Below, one piece after another: positions 1 to 6,716 of a DNA stretch of 10,514 bases. The translations under genes and the position numbers were made by a program. Source of the DNA: Nitrososphaerales archaeon TH1177 (GTDB taxonomy: Archaea > Thermoproteota > Nitrososphaeria > Nitrososphaerales > Nitrososphaeraceae); NCBI GenBank assembly GCA_014523515.1, contig JAATVJ010000384.1, positions 1 through 10,514 of the forward strand. The letters are read 5' to 3'. A model generated the notes under the pieces. It saw only the letters and a list, made by a program, of their open reading frames with translations. It was not told the origin of the DNA and ran no database searches. Position 1 is the stretch's first letter. Each line of letters begins with the position of its first letter.

Positions 1-119
1 ATTGAACCGCCAATCATACCTGCTATTCCAATCATGACTACATCTAGCAAACCCAATGAACGAACGAGTTTATGTTGATGCGGATGGATAGGGCTTTCTG
101 GCTCCCTAATATCGGACAT
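1..119 (-). CDS. APC-superfamily amino acid permease, N-terminal fragment
   Basis: Partial gene running off the left edge; 39 residues are visible from the ATG at 119. A short polar, His/Pro-rich cytoplasmic lead (residues 1-20) is followed by LVRSLGLLDVVMIGIGGMIG. The G-I-G-x-M-I-G-x-S-I pattern marks transmembrane helix 1 of APC (amino acid-polyamine-organocation) transporters, where the broken helix contributes main-chain atoms to substrate binding. By family knowledge it is a secondary transporter, usually proton- or sodium-coupled, in the cytoplasmic membrane; the substrate cannot be told from this piece. A TATA-like stretch (about 149-157, read on the minus strand) lies about 34 nt upstream, giving a very short leader. 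The gene is divergent from the small ORF at 297. Confidence 0.82.
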   Translation of the reverse strand, partial: MSDIREPESPIHPHQHKLVRSLGLLDVVMIGIAGMIGGS

Positions 120-262
120 CTAGTGGGTCTCTAGTAATATCCACTATCAAATATATGTATCATCGGACAAAATTTGAGCTCATACCAAACCAAATTAAAG
201 TAATGAGAGAATATAATGATTTAGAAAATTTTTACCATGATATTTTCTAAAAATAAAACTTG

Positions 263-272
263 AAAATATAAG
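263..272 (+). promoter_or_regulatory. TATA box for the 297 ORF
   Basis: The sequence AAAATATAAG is centred about 29 nt before the ATG at 297. That is the spacing expected for an archaeal TBP site whose transcript starts at or next to the start codon. Confidence 0.45.
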
Positions 273-296
273 TATAATGAAGATAGAGAATTTGAT

Positions 297-446
297 ATGG
301 AAAGAAATGAAAAAGAAAAAAATAAAGAAATATCAATATTTCATGAAAAAAATATGATAGAAAATTTAAAAAAATATTATAATATTGATGACCACTTTGA
401 CTTAGTAAAATTTATTAAAAAAAATGTTACAAATACTAATCATTAG
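297..446 (+). CDS. small charged hypothetical protein (49 aa)
   Basis: A 49-residue ORF from ATG 297 to TAG 444-446. The N-terminal half is very rich in Lys, Glu and Asn (MERNEKEKNKEISIF), and the C-terminal half could form an amphipathic helix (NLKKYYNIDDHFDLVKFIKK). There is no signal peptide, membrane helix or Cys. I do not recognise a family. The case for a real gene is the TATA box at the leaderless distance and its isolated place between the divergent permease and the potassium transporter. Against it, A-rich DNA readily gives Lys/Asn/Glu-rich open frames. An overlapping ATG at 277 in another frame gives only 26 residues and fits the TATA box less well. Confidence 0.4.
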   Translation: MERNEKEKNKEISIFHEKNMIENLKKYYNIDDHFDLVKFIKKNVTNTNH

Positions 447-698
447 TCTTTAATAAATATCATAAAGTGAATTAAATGTATTATCATACCGGAAATAAGG
501 ATGAAAACAGATAATACTAAAACTATGATTTTATACTTTTAGTATATATTACAACAAATGTTTGATACTATCAATATAAAAATTTTAGAATTGAAAAAAC
601 TGAATAATTGATTTTTATGTAGTTAGATATTTTACATGTAATATACAAATTTTTATACTAGGAAAATAAGGTCAGAATAATTAATCATAGAATGATGA
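447..698. other. intergenic region before the potassium transporter gene
   Basis: AT-rich spacer with no convincing ORF. The only signal I can support is a TATA-like TTTTATACT at 651-659, about 45 nt before the ATG at 699, which would give a leader of roughly 15-20 nt. That makes this mRNA one of the few in the window with a real 5' untranslated region. Confidence 0.35.
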
Positions 699-2702
699 AT
701 GTTAATGGTTGAACCATTAGAACGTCCACTGTCATCGTATATTCATACTCAATTTGTCACTGCTGATGAAAATTCTTCTGTCGCTGAAGCAGTTAAAATA
801 TTACAACCTAAAAATGTAGAAATTATTCTAGTAACCTCATCATCATCAAATGGAAAATATGTTGGAATTGTAACAGATAGCGATATTTTAGAAAAGGTTG
901 TTATGAAAGGAGAGGATTCTGATTTAGTATTTCTCAAATCAATAATGACATCTCCAATAATAACATTACCTAGTTCATCTACCGTAAGACAAGCTATTCA
1001 ATTAATGCGTGCTCACAAAATAAAACATCTCCCTGTTACTGATAGTACAAATAATAATAATAAGGAAGAAAAAATTATTGGTACAGTAACCCAAGAATAT
1101 CTTGCAGAAGTAATTCGTATCGCAGTTATTGAAAAAACCTTTAGAGGTTATAGGAAAGTAATAAGAGAGCATTACAAACCAATTTTTGCAAATGTAGCTA
1201 TTATAATGCAATTTGGTGGATTACTAATGATTATACCTGCACTATTAGGTACAATTTTAGGTGAATGGCAATCTTCAATTGGGATTTATTTTGCGTTTGT
1301 AGGAATGTCGTTAACAGGCTATATTATGAATTCGTTGGGAGAGAAAAGTCCACTCAACCTAAAACAATCATCTATTGTTGTTGTATTAAGTTTTGTATTG
1401 TTGAGTCTATTTGGTAGCTTACCGTATATGTATGTCAATCCGTTTTGGAATGGAATTGATTTATTTTCTCTTTTTGCAAGTTCTTTCTTGGAAAGCTCCT
1501 CTGGTTTTACAACAACAGGTATTTCTACAATAATACATCCTGAAAATTTACCTGATAGTTTTTCATTTTACAGGTCCTACACTTTGTGGGTTGGCGGATT
1601 AAGTTTTGTATATTTGGTTATGGCTTTGTACTATCCAGAAACAAAATTAGCAGGAATGAAAAACTTGATGAGCAGCGGAATATTAAGATTCAAACAATTA
1701 CTTACTACTATTAGCGTTATTTTTGTAATATATGCAGTGATTGTTGTTTTATTGTTATTTATTTTTGGACATATAGGCTTGCTTAATTCCATATCGTTAT
1801 CTTTTGCTGCACTAACTAGTGGTGGATTTGTACCTGCTGCTACTATTCTAACTTTAGAGAATCCATTTTCATTAATTGTAATTATAGGTGGAATGATAAT
1901 TGCAGCCTTACCTTTTGCATTTCATTTCGGTATTTTCAGTAGAGAGGTAGAAGCAACAAAGGAAATTAAGGAAATTTCAATATATTTAATATTTTTAATT
2001 TTAAGTATTTTTTTATTTATGTTTATAGAGAGCACCTTTTCAGGAAATGAATGGCTTTCTTCTGTGTTTCATGTAGTTAGCGCCTCAACAACTACTGGCT
2101 TCCAATTTATTGATTTATCTCTTTTATCTGTTAATGGTAAAATTTTGTTAATCGTACTCATGCTAATAGGAGGAACTGCATTTTCTACTGCAGGAGGAAT
2201 AAAAATAGCCAGACTATTACTAATTTTTCAAAAATTACTTTATAGAAAAAATTATGCAACAATGTTTAACGACAAAAATCATTTGCCTTCATTCATATCA
2301 GCAACTGCAATTCAATTTCGTAAAAGAATTAAACAACAAAATTCTAAACCTTATACTTTAGAAGAAAGTAAAAAACAAACAAAAATTATTATAGATAAGA
2401 ATAAATTTTATATTCTCTCTGATAAAGCCTTTAGAGAAGCAATATTTGTTGTTGTTCTTTATATTTTGTTTACCATTATAACTGCAATATGTATATATTA
2501 TATAGGGAATAATAGTAGTAGAAGTTTTATTGATACAGTATTTGAAACAGCTTCTACTATTTCTTATACTGGTTTATCAATAGGAATAACAACTATGGAT
2601 TTGGATTCAATATCTAAATTAATATTATCTTTTAATATGATAATGGGGCGATTCGAAATAATAGCTATACTCTATATTTTCATTTCAAAGTTGAGGAGAT
2701 AA
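699..2702 (+). CDS. trkH: CBS-domain TrkH/KtrB-type potassium transporter
   Basis: A 667-aa membrane protein. Residues about 8-143 form two CBS repeats (first ending GKYVGIVTDSDIL, second containing SIMTSPIITL, AHKIKHLPVTD and KIIGTVTQEYL). Such pairs bind adenine nucleotides and act as regulatory modules. Residues about 160-667 are a TrkH/KtrB pore with four P-loops carrying the selectivity-filter glycines: SSSGFTTTGI (267-276), LTSGGFVPA (372-380), SASTTTGFQF (461-470) and SYTGLSIG (622-629). GGTAFSTAGGIKIAR (491-505) and the C-terminal GRFEI (650-655) are also typical of the family. A Lys/Gln-rich loop of about 60 residues follows residue 510. By family knowledge it takes up K+ (or K+/Na+) across the cytoplasmic membrane. 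TrkH proteins usually rely on a separate TrkA/KtrA RCK subunit. None is encoded here, so the CBS pair may replace it (inference). An alternative start is the ATG at 705. Confidence 0.93.
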   Translation: MLMVEPLERPLSSYIHTQFVTADENSSVAEAVKILQPKNVEIILVTSSSSNGKYVGIVTDSDILEKVVMKGEDSDLVFLKSIMTSPIITLPSSSTVRQAIQLMRAHKIKHLPVTDSTNNNNKEEKIIGTVTQEYLAEVIRIAVIEKTFRGYRKVIREHYKPIFANVAIIMQFGGLLMIIPALLGTILGEWQSSIGIYFAFVGMSLTGYIMNSLGEKSPLNLKQSSIVVVLSFVLLSLFGSLPYMYVNPFWNGIDLFSLFASSFLESSSGFTTTGISTIIHPENLPDSFSFYRSYTLWVGGLSFVYLVMALYYPETKLAGMKNLMSSGILRFKQLLTTISVIFVIYAVIVVLLLFIFGHIGLLNSISLSFAALTSGGFVPAATILTLENPFSLIVIIGGMIIAALPFAFHFGIFSREVEATKEIKEISIYLIFLILSIFLFMFIESTFSGNEWLSSVFHVVSASTTTGFQFIDLSLLSVNGKILLIVLMLIGGTAFSTAGGIKIARLLLIFQKLLYRKNYATMFNDKNHLPSFISATAIQFRKRIKQQNSKPYTLEESKKQTKIIIDKNKFYILSDKAFREAIFVVVLYILFTIITAICIYYIGNNSSRSFIDTVFETASTISYTGLSIGITTMDLDSISKLILSFNMIMGRFEIIAILYIFISKLRR

Positions 2703-2951
2703 TAAAAAATACAAATCAAACTTGGTAATTATAACAGAAGACTTTTTCCTATCAGATTGACAAATTTCAAAAGAAGGCCAATACTGGTTATATCCTAAAA
2801 TGATTAAGGCAATCAAAAAGATTGTTGCAAATTATATTATTCTTGTCTTTTTATCCTATGAAATTTTCAAATTTAATGATTTATGGATAAATTTGGATGA
2901 ATAGCTAACTTGTGTCAAATGGCTATTTAATTTATTATTACTATCAAATAC

Positions 2952-3014
2952 AGTGAACCCGAGAAAAGTACGGGCCCGTCGGGAGTTGAATAGACACGGT
3001 TTCAGTGTTCAATA
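2952..3014. repeat. dispersed intergenic repeat, copy 1 (head module, type 2)
   Basis: Member of the window's repeat family. Positions 2978-3014 match 6516-6552 at 34 of 37 bases. Its upstream part has the family lead-in GTGAAC and contains CCCGA (2958-2962), which can pair with TCGGG (2979-2983). Downstream TTGAA (2986-2990) can pair with TTCAA (3008-3012). It is notably GC-richer than its surroundings (CGGGCCCG at 2971-2978 is a perfect palindrome). No coding frame. Confidence 0.7.
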
Positions 3015-3100
3015 TCATAAATAGAATCAACAACTATTCAGGTACAAGACCTACAATTTTGACAATTCTCATTTACTATAAATTAGAAGTAAATCTAAAT

Positions 3101-3108
3101 AAAAAAAA
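3101..3108 (-). terminator. T8 terminator of the 3128-3667 gene
   Basis: Eight consecutive T on the minus strand, about 20 nt beyond the stop codon of the minus-strand gene. Archaeal termination commonly uses such T runs without a hairpin. Confidence 0.5.
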
Positions 3109-3127
3109 TTATTATTGATGTATTACA

Positions 3128-3667
3128 TTAGCCTATTAAGCCATGTGTAATACAATTCCATTTACTTATTTCCATACCAAAATCACATTTTATTACTGCT
3201 TCTTTAGTGTTAATTTTGTTAGTTGAATCTATTGATTTTTGAATCTCACTTTTGATTTTTTCATTTATTGTTGTTTTATCTGCAAAGGGGTTTGCTAAGC
3301 CTAGAGATTTAGATGAATCTGATGATTTCCCTTTTTGTACAATAACATATCCAATAAATGGAGATTTGTCGTAGTCATTTATGATTGTAGAAGTTATCAA
3401 ATCCTTTGATTCTTTAATAGATGAAACACTTCCTAAAATGTTGTATGTAGTATCAAAACTTCCAATATGAGAGGAACCAGAAGATAATGCATAAGAGTTT
3501 GAACTATGTTTTGTTATGTGTAATGAGGAGGATGATTTTGACTGAGTTTCAGTTGTCTGTGAGAATGATTCTGTTAGTCCTAGAAAGGGAATACTGCTTA
3601 TAGTCAAGATACTTAAACCTACTCCTATCAGCACTGTAAGTAGAATTGAAATATTATTTCCTACCAT
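3128..3667 (-). CDS. exported hypothetical protein, Ser-rich (179 aa)
   Basis: I do not recognise the family. From ATG 3667 the protein has one strongly hydrophobic segment at residues 8-29 (ISILLTVLIGVGLSILTISS in its core), a Sec signal peptide or membrane anchor. A Ser/Thr-rich low-complexity linker (about 35-70) follows, then a more ordered part (about 72-179) with FIGYVIVQKGK and an Ile/Lys-rich helix-like stretch. Two cysteines near the C-terminus (C161, C172, in IKCDFGMEISKWNCITHG) could form a disulfide outside the cell. A TATA-like sequence at about 3687-3697 (minus) lies about 25 nt before the ATG, so the mRNA is probably leaderless. A T8 run follows the stop. The Ser-rich linker suggests a surface-tethered protein (inference). 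Confidence 0.72.
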   Translation of the reverse strand: MVGNNISILLTVLIGVGLSILTISSIPFLGLTESFSQTTETQSKSSSSLHITKHSSNSYALSSGSSHIGSFDTTYNILGSVSSIKESKDLITSTIINDYDKSPFIGYVIVQKGKSSDSSKSLGLANPFADKTTINEKIKSEIQKSIDSTNKINTKEAVIKCDFGMEISKWNCITHGLIG

Positions 3668-3827
3668 TGCAATTGCTAACTTTTAATATTATTTAAATTT
3701 TATCAGAAAATAAATATTTTAACCTTAATTAGGGTATTCATAGATTTTTAGAAATATCCTATTACAAAGGTAATATTAATTATATAAATAAAAAGTTAAA
3801 TGGATTTATCTTTTTTATGATCTATAT

Positions 3828-4118
3828 TTATGGACAGTAATCACTTCCATCGGGTAAAACCATACAGTCTTCTTCTATATTTACTTCTGTAGCATCAAGA
3901 ATGGTATTATTTGGATTACTTATGGCTGTATCATTTCTTATAATAGCAGTATTATTTCCTTCCATTTTCTCAAAACCTTCAATTGTCTCTGCACCAGGAT
4001 CAGATGTTTCTGTTGTTTGTGCAATTGCAAAATTAATTCCATTTGTATATCCTACAAAAAGGAAAAAAAATGCAGCACCAACTGATAATAAAATTTCTAT
4101 ATTAGTCTTTTTTATCAT
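3828..4118 (-). CDS. small secreted hypothetical protein with C-terminal Cys pair
   Basis: A 96-aa protein read from ATG 4118. A TTG two codons upstream (4124) would add two residues, but the TATA box TATTTTTATA (4141-4150, minus) is centred 27 nt before the ATG, so I prefer the ATG. Residues 1-33 are a classical signal peptide (charged MIKKTN, hydrophobic core about 8-25, A-I-A before Q34). The mature part is acidic, Asn/Thr-rich and short, with possible N-glycosylation sequons (NNTA, NDTA, NNTI). It ends in EEDCMVLPDGSDYCP, where C85 and C95 could form a disulfide loop. Family not recognised. It is probably released or surface-bound, and its own promoter suggests a single-gene unit. Confidence 0.72.
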   Translation of the reverse strand: MIKKTNIEILLSVGAAFFFLFVGYTNGINFAIAQTTETSDPGAETIEGFEKMEGNNTAIIRNDTAISNPNNTILDATEVNIEEDCMVLPDGSDYCP

Positions 4119-4140
4119 TATCAATAGAATATAAGGTTAT

Positions 4141-4150
4141 TATAAAAATA
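4141..4150 (-). promoter_or_regulatory. TATA box for the 3828-4118 gene
   Basis: TATTTTTATA on the minus strand, centred 27 nt before ATG 4118. This is what decides the ATG over the upstream TTG at 4124, because transcription would begin at about the ATG. Confidence 0.5.
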
Positions 4151-4164
4151 TTTCCAAAAAATAA

Positions 4165-4220
4165 GAGTATATTGTAGATATATTGCTAATTTGTATTTAG
4201 CTTTTAATATTAGAAACTTA
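4165..4220. repeat. dispersed intergenic repeat, copy 2 (tail module only)
   Basis: Matches the tail of the copies at 4856-4979 and 10123-10240: GAGT, then ATTGTAGA, then a 25-nt block at 4194-4218 that differs from 4953-4977 at a single base. The GGGAGT head module is absent, so head and tail occur independently. It lies between two minus-strand genes, just past a T7 run. Confidence 0.65.
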
Positions 4221-4239
4221 AATAATTCAATCAATTTAT

Positions 4240-4246
4240 AAAAAAA
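4240..4246 (-). terminator. T7 terminator downstream of the 4402 gene and its readthrough frame
   Basis: Seven T on the minus strand. It lies about 20 nt past the end of the in-frame extension (4267) but about 155 nt past the TAG at 4402-4404, which fits a transcription unit that includes the extension. Confidence 0.4.
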
Positions 4247-4266
4247 GACAAAATATATACTAAAAT

Positions 4267-4401
4267 TTATAGTACTGCTTCTCGTAATTGTTTTAGTTTT
4301 ACTATTTGTTGTTGATGCATTTGTTCTTGAGAAATGCTTAATTGGCCATGTTGTTGTTTATTTTGTTGAGATAAGGATTCAGTCAAATTAATTACTATAA
4401 T
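4267..4401 (-). pseudogene. in-frame open extension after the TAG of the 4402-4710 gene
   Basis: Directly after TAG 4402-4404, the same frame stays open for 44 codons to TAA 4267-4269. The product would be Gln-rich with a heptad-like end (SLSQQNKQQHGQLSISQEQ, then MHQQQIVKLKQLREAVL). The frame agreement, the non-random Gln-rich composition and the nearby T7 run suggest that this was, or is, the C-terminal part of one roughly 147-codon gene interrupted by a nonsense codon. Alternatives are chance, or a separate small gene starting at the TTG six codons in. An open run of this length is not rare enough by itself to settle the matter. Confidence 0.4.
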
Positions 4402-4710
4402 CTAATCTCCACCATGAATTGGATTATCTACAATTAGATTTAATCCATTCTCAATTTCTTTAATATTTGTAGTAATATTGGATATAATGTTTAATGCATT
4501 ATCTTTTTCTCCAGAGTTAATTGCTTGAACGACATCTTCTAAACTCTTTTCTGTATTGTCTAAGATATTGGATAGTTGCATATAGACATCAGATTCTTCT
4601 TCACTATTTGTTATAACCTGAGCAAACACATCTGATTTAAAGATAAAATTGCCACCAGCTAAAATAAATACACTAACTATACAAATGACCAAAATTTTGA
4701 TATTTATCAT
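4402..4710 (-). CDS. small secreted helical hypothetical protein (102 aa)
   Basis: From ATG 4710: a signal peptide (residues about 1-31, hydrophobic core ILVICIVSVFILAGG, cleavage likely after DVFA-Q). A short acidic, mostly helical domain follows (YMQLSNILDNTEKSLEDV and ALNIISNITTNIKEIENGL), ending NPIHGGD before TAG. There are no cysteines in the mature part. Family not recognised. The promoter is clear: TTTTATATAA on the minus strand at 4731-4740, centred about 26 nt before the ATG, so the mRNA is leaderless. Oddity: the frame continues open for 44 codons after the TAG (see 4267-4401), so this may be the truncated N-terminal part of a longer protein. The amphipathic helices would suit self-association or binding of another envelope protein (inference only). 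Confidence 0.7.
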   Translation of the reverse strand: MINIKILVICIVSVFILAGGNFIFKSDVFAQVITNSEEESDVYMQLSNILDNTEKSLEDVVQAINSGEKDNALNIISNITTNIKEIENGLNLIVDNPIHGGD

Positions 4711-4730
4711 TAAATTATATTTGAATAATA

Positions 4731-4740
4731 TTATATAAAA
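4731..4740 (-). promoter_or_regulatory. TATA box for the 4402-4710 gene
   Basis: TTTTATATAA on the minus strand, centred about 26 nt before ATG 4710. One of the best matches in the window to the archaeal TATA consensus, at the leaderless spacing. Confidence 0.6.
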
Positions 4741-4855
4741 TTTTTATTTTGCAATAACTTTTAAATCTTTTTAATTTATAATTTCAAAAGCTATTATAAA
4801 ATCCAAAGGTATTGTTATATATATTCTGATTAGATAAAGAATACAAAATCTATTA

Positions 4856-4979
4856 ATCGGGTTCACCTATATATTCATCAAGTTGGTCGGGAGTAATACC
4901 GATAAAGGTGCAAAAATAAAGAGTCTAATATTGTAGAGATACAACTATCTTGTATTTAGCTTTTATTATTAGAAACTTA
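4856..4979. repeat. dispersed intergenic repeat, copy 3 (head plus tail)
   Basis: Full-length family member. The head begins ATCGGGTTCACC (4856-4867), close to ATCGGGTTCAAC at 6487, and carries GGGAGTAATACCGATA (4889-4904), identical in the copies at 7133 and 10155. The tail (4921-4979) matches 10186-10240 with two mismatches and a 3-nt gap through AAACT, including a 25-nt exact match (4953-4977 and 10215-10239). Potential pairings are ATCGG (4856-4860) with CCGAT (4899-4903), and CACCT (4864-4868) with AGGTG (4906-4910). These interleave, as in a pseudoknot. No coding frame. Confidence 0.75.
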
Positions 4980-5010
4980 TATTATTTTAGAAAATAAATT
5001 AGGCAGTAGT

Positions 5011-5410
5011 TTATTCTTTAACCTTGCCAAAAAATAATTTTACTTTATCTGTAAACATATAGTAAATTATTACACCATAAATTATTACTGAAATAATATG
5101 TATCAAATCCTGACTGCCTAGAAGAGAAATAATAGCAAATATTATTGCAATTATGCTTATCATGAGTGTAATTATAGGAGCCCATCCTTTCCCTTTTAAA
5201 AGACCCCATGACACAACTAAACTGGCTATCCCCAATCCTACTAATGTCAAACCACCTATTGTAATAAGTAATCCTAATGCACTGGTTGAATAATCAGAAT
5301 CTTAAAGGGCCTATAAACAAAGGGGTAATTCCAGTAAATAGGAGTATTAATCCACCAATTATCATAAGAACAGCAATTATAGTAATTCCAGTTGGACGAT
5401 GTTGAGTCAC
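5011..5410 (-). pseudogene. frameshifted small membrane protein gene
   Basis: Two overlapping frames make one protein of about 132 aa. Frame 1 starts at GTG 5410 (TQHRPTGITIIAVLMIIGG...) and stops at TGA 5294-5296 after 38 residues. Frame 2 continues from about 5303 (DSDYSTSALGLLITIGGLTL...) to TAA 5011-5013. Removing one base of TTTAAG (plus strand 5302-5306) gives G-P-L-D-S-D-Y-S-T-S-A-L-G with no other change, so a one-base insertion explains the break. The joined product has four to five hydrophobic segments and the RPTGITIIA opening plus LLKGKGWAP loop seen in small archaeal membrane proteins of unknown function. A shorter reading starting at TTG 5250 gives 79 aa but begins inside a membrane segment. 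Sequencing error and true decay cannot be told apart here. Confidence 0.72.
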
Positions 5411-5530
5411 ATAACAACAAAGTTTTTGTTGAATTTAATTATTACTTGAGAAATGTAATTAATGTCAATTCAAAAGGTAAAAAATTGTTTTTTTATTGTT
5501 ATACTCTTTAAATTAGCTCTAACACAATAA

Positions 5531-5584
5531 TGTAATAGCAGAAATAGGATCTTCCATGTGAGGATTCTACTGATTTCTATTACA
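5531..5584. other. long imperfect hairpin
   Basis: The inverted repeat folds as TGTAATA (5531-5537) with TATTACA (5578-5584), a GCA bulge, GAAAT (5541-5545) with ATTTC (5573-5577), an ACTG bulge, AGGATC (5546-5551) with GATTCT (5563-5568, one G-T), and an 11-nt loop. That is 18 base pairs in total. It could be a structured RNA, a protein-binding site or a relic of a small mobile element; nothing further supports one of these. Confidence 0.45.
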
Positions 5585-5744
5585 GAATGGTAATCTTTTA
5601 TTTATCTGATTTTACGACTCTTGAACCTGCAAATCTATTTTTCAGTTGTATAATATTCTCTGCACATTTTGTTGAAAATTAAATTTTTCTCATTTCTTTA
5701 TGAAAATCTAAAGTATATAGAATTATGCTGTATCTTTAAAAAGG

Positions 5745-5754
5745 TTATATATTA
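5745..5754 (+). promoter_or_regulatory. TATA box for the 5775 gene
   Basis: TTATATATTA centred about 26 nt before ATG 5775, implying a leaderless transcript. Confidence 0.6.
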
Positions 5755-5774
5755 GTTCTAAAATAGTTTGATTA

Positions 5775-6353
5775 ATGAAATCTTATAATATTGGAATATT
5801 TGGAACATTTACAATTATACTTTTATCAATGATGGTAGTGATATCATTTGTAGCTTTATCTAACCATCAAAATATTTATGCACAATCAACAACAAATAAT
5901 GATAATTCAACAATTTCTACATTAGACGATTTAGTAAAGAAATTAGTTACTGGTGTTAAACTTGAAAATATCATTACTGTTCCTAAAGAAGTCCACGTAG
6001 GTGATACGTTCGAGGTAAATGCTACTGTAGTAAATACATTACCATTAAATATTACTTTTATTGCAGGTAATTGCAATTCTGATTTTTCTACAAACTTAAA
6101 TAATATAGTAGAAGAAATAATGGTTCCACAATGTATGAATAGAGTTTTACCAACAGTACTTGAATCAGGAGATAAAACCACAGTTCAGGAACCTACTGGA
6201 GCAGGGAAGCAATATAAAGCAGTAGCAGAAGGTGAAGCAAACGGAAATGCTGTTTTGTTATATAGTATAGAAGTCAAACCTGAAGACACGTCGCTAACAA
6301 CATTATTGAATAGCCAAGTAGTTAAACCATTTAGTTTTACTATACTTCAATAA
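5775..6353 (+). CDS. exported protein with Ig-like beta-sandwich domain (192 aa)
   Basis: ATG 5775 sits at the leaderless distance from a strong TATA box. Residues about 8-30 are the hydrophobic core of a signal peptide, with cleavage likely near N-I-Y-A-Q (37). After a Thr/Asn linker and a short helix (LDDLVKKLVTG, 50-60), residues about 63-170 look like an immunoglobulin-type beta-sandwich: VHVGDTFEVNATVVNTLP, then LNITFIAGNC and the late strands YKAVAEGEANGNAVLLYSI. C100 (GNCNSDF) and C120 (PQCMNR) could be a disulfide. Such domains in archaeal surface proteins usually serve in adhesion or as structural modules. The exact family is not recognised and no catalytic motif is visible. It is one of several single-gene secreted units in this stretch. 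Confidence 0.75.
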   Translation: MKSYNIGIFGTFTIILLSMMVVISFVALSNHQNIYAQSTTNNDNSTISTLDDLVKKLVTGVKLENIITVPKEVHVGDTFEVNATVVNTLPLNITFIAGNCNSDFSTNLNNIVEEIMVPQCMNRVLPTVLESGDKTTVQEPTGAGKQYKAVAEGEANGNAVLLYSIEVKPEDTSLTTLLNSQVVKPFSFTILQ

Positions 6354-6716
6354 ACTTTTATTTTATGAGACTTATTGTTTAAAGGAAGCTAAAATTACAT
6401 TTTTGCTAATTAACATTCTCTATAATATGAGAATCTTTTCTTCTATAATTCTTTAAATATTTGTCATTTGGCTTGATAATTTAACGATCGGGTTCAACTA
6501 CATGTTTAACAGACAGTCGGGAGTTGAATAGTCATAGTTTCAGTGTTCAATAACAGTTTGATTGATAGAAAGAATATATAGAATAAAAGATTAATTAATT
6601 TATTAAAATTATAATAATTTTATTAGCATAAATATAACTCAAGAATCATTCTATAGTAGAAGTAGTACTAGAAACCAAAATTTATTATTGACTTTGAAAA
6701 ATGGTTAATAGATGAA
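6354..6716. other. intergenic region with hairpin and repeat copy
   Basis: Holds a T-rich stretch just after the stop (6356-6366), a hairpin ATTCTC/GAGAAT (6415-6420 and 6429-6434, 8-nt loop) followed by CTTTTCTTC that resembles a terminator, the repeat copy at 6487-6552, and TTTATTATT (6681-6689) as the likely TATA element of the next gene. No ORF supported. Confidence 0.45.
6487..6552. repeat. dispersed intergenic repeat, copy 4 (head module, type 2)
   Basis: Begins ATCGGGTTCAAC like copy 3. Its second half (6516-6552) matches copy 1 at 34 of 37 bases. TTCAACT (6493-6499) is exactly complementary to AGTTGAA (6522-6528), and TTGAA (6524-6528) can alternatively pair with TTCAA (6546-6550). 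Two mutually exclusive folds are therefore possible. No tail module follows. Confidence 0.7.

Larger units (their letters stand above)
2703..3127. other. intergenic region after trkH with repeat copy
   Basis: Spacer between trkH and the convergent gene ending at 3128. It holds a weak T5 run (2743-2747), the repeat copy at 2952-3014 and the terminator of the opposite-strand gene near 3101-3108. A 34-codon frame at 2800-2904 could encode a small hydrophobic peptide (KKIVANYIILVFLSYEIF in its middle). It lacks a TATA box at the usual distance, so I do not call it a gene. Confidence 0.5.
5411..5774. other. intergenic region between divergent genes, with hairpin
   Basis: No ORF that I can support. 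It contains the imperfect hairpin at 5531-5584 and, at the right end, the TATA box of the 5775 gene. The rest is AT-rich without visible structure. Reading leftward, the promoter of the frameshifted gene is weak (an A/T-rich patch about 35 nt before GTG 5410). Confidence 0.4.

Noticed and set aside
749..1211. Two minus-strand open frames inside the CBS region of the potassium transporter gene
   Set aside because: Antisense shadows of a gene with unmistakable CBS and TrkH motifs.
2800..2904. 34-codon hydrophobic frame after trkH
   Set aside because: No TATA box at the usual distance (TTATATCC is only about 10 nt upstream), no recognisable motif, and well within what AT-rich spacers give by chance.
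3901..4134. Plus-strand open frame of 77 codons
   Set aside because: Lies antisense to the signal-peptide gene at 3828-4118, which has a good promoter and a sensible protein; the plus product is an artefact of the complementary hydrophobic codons.
4402..4404. Pyrrolysine-type recoding of the TAG
   Set aside because: No Pyl machinery or structured insertion signal is visible, a second broken gene nearby uses TAA, and this lineage is not known for pyrrolysine; mutation or base error is simpler.
5876..6181. Minus-strand open frame of 101 codons
   Set aside because: Antisense within the exported Ig-like protein gene, which has a signal peptide and a TATA box.
6487..6552. Repeat head as a tRNA or T-arm (GGGTTCAAC looks like a T-loop)
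   Set aside because: No acceptor stem, D-arm or anticodon arm can be drawn around it, and the same block recurs without tRNA features in the other copies.
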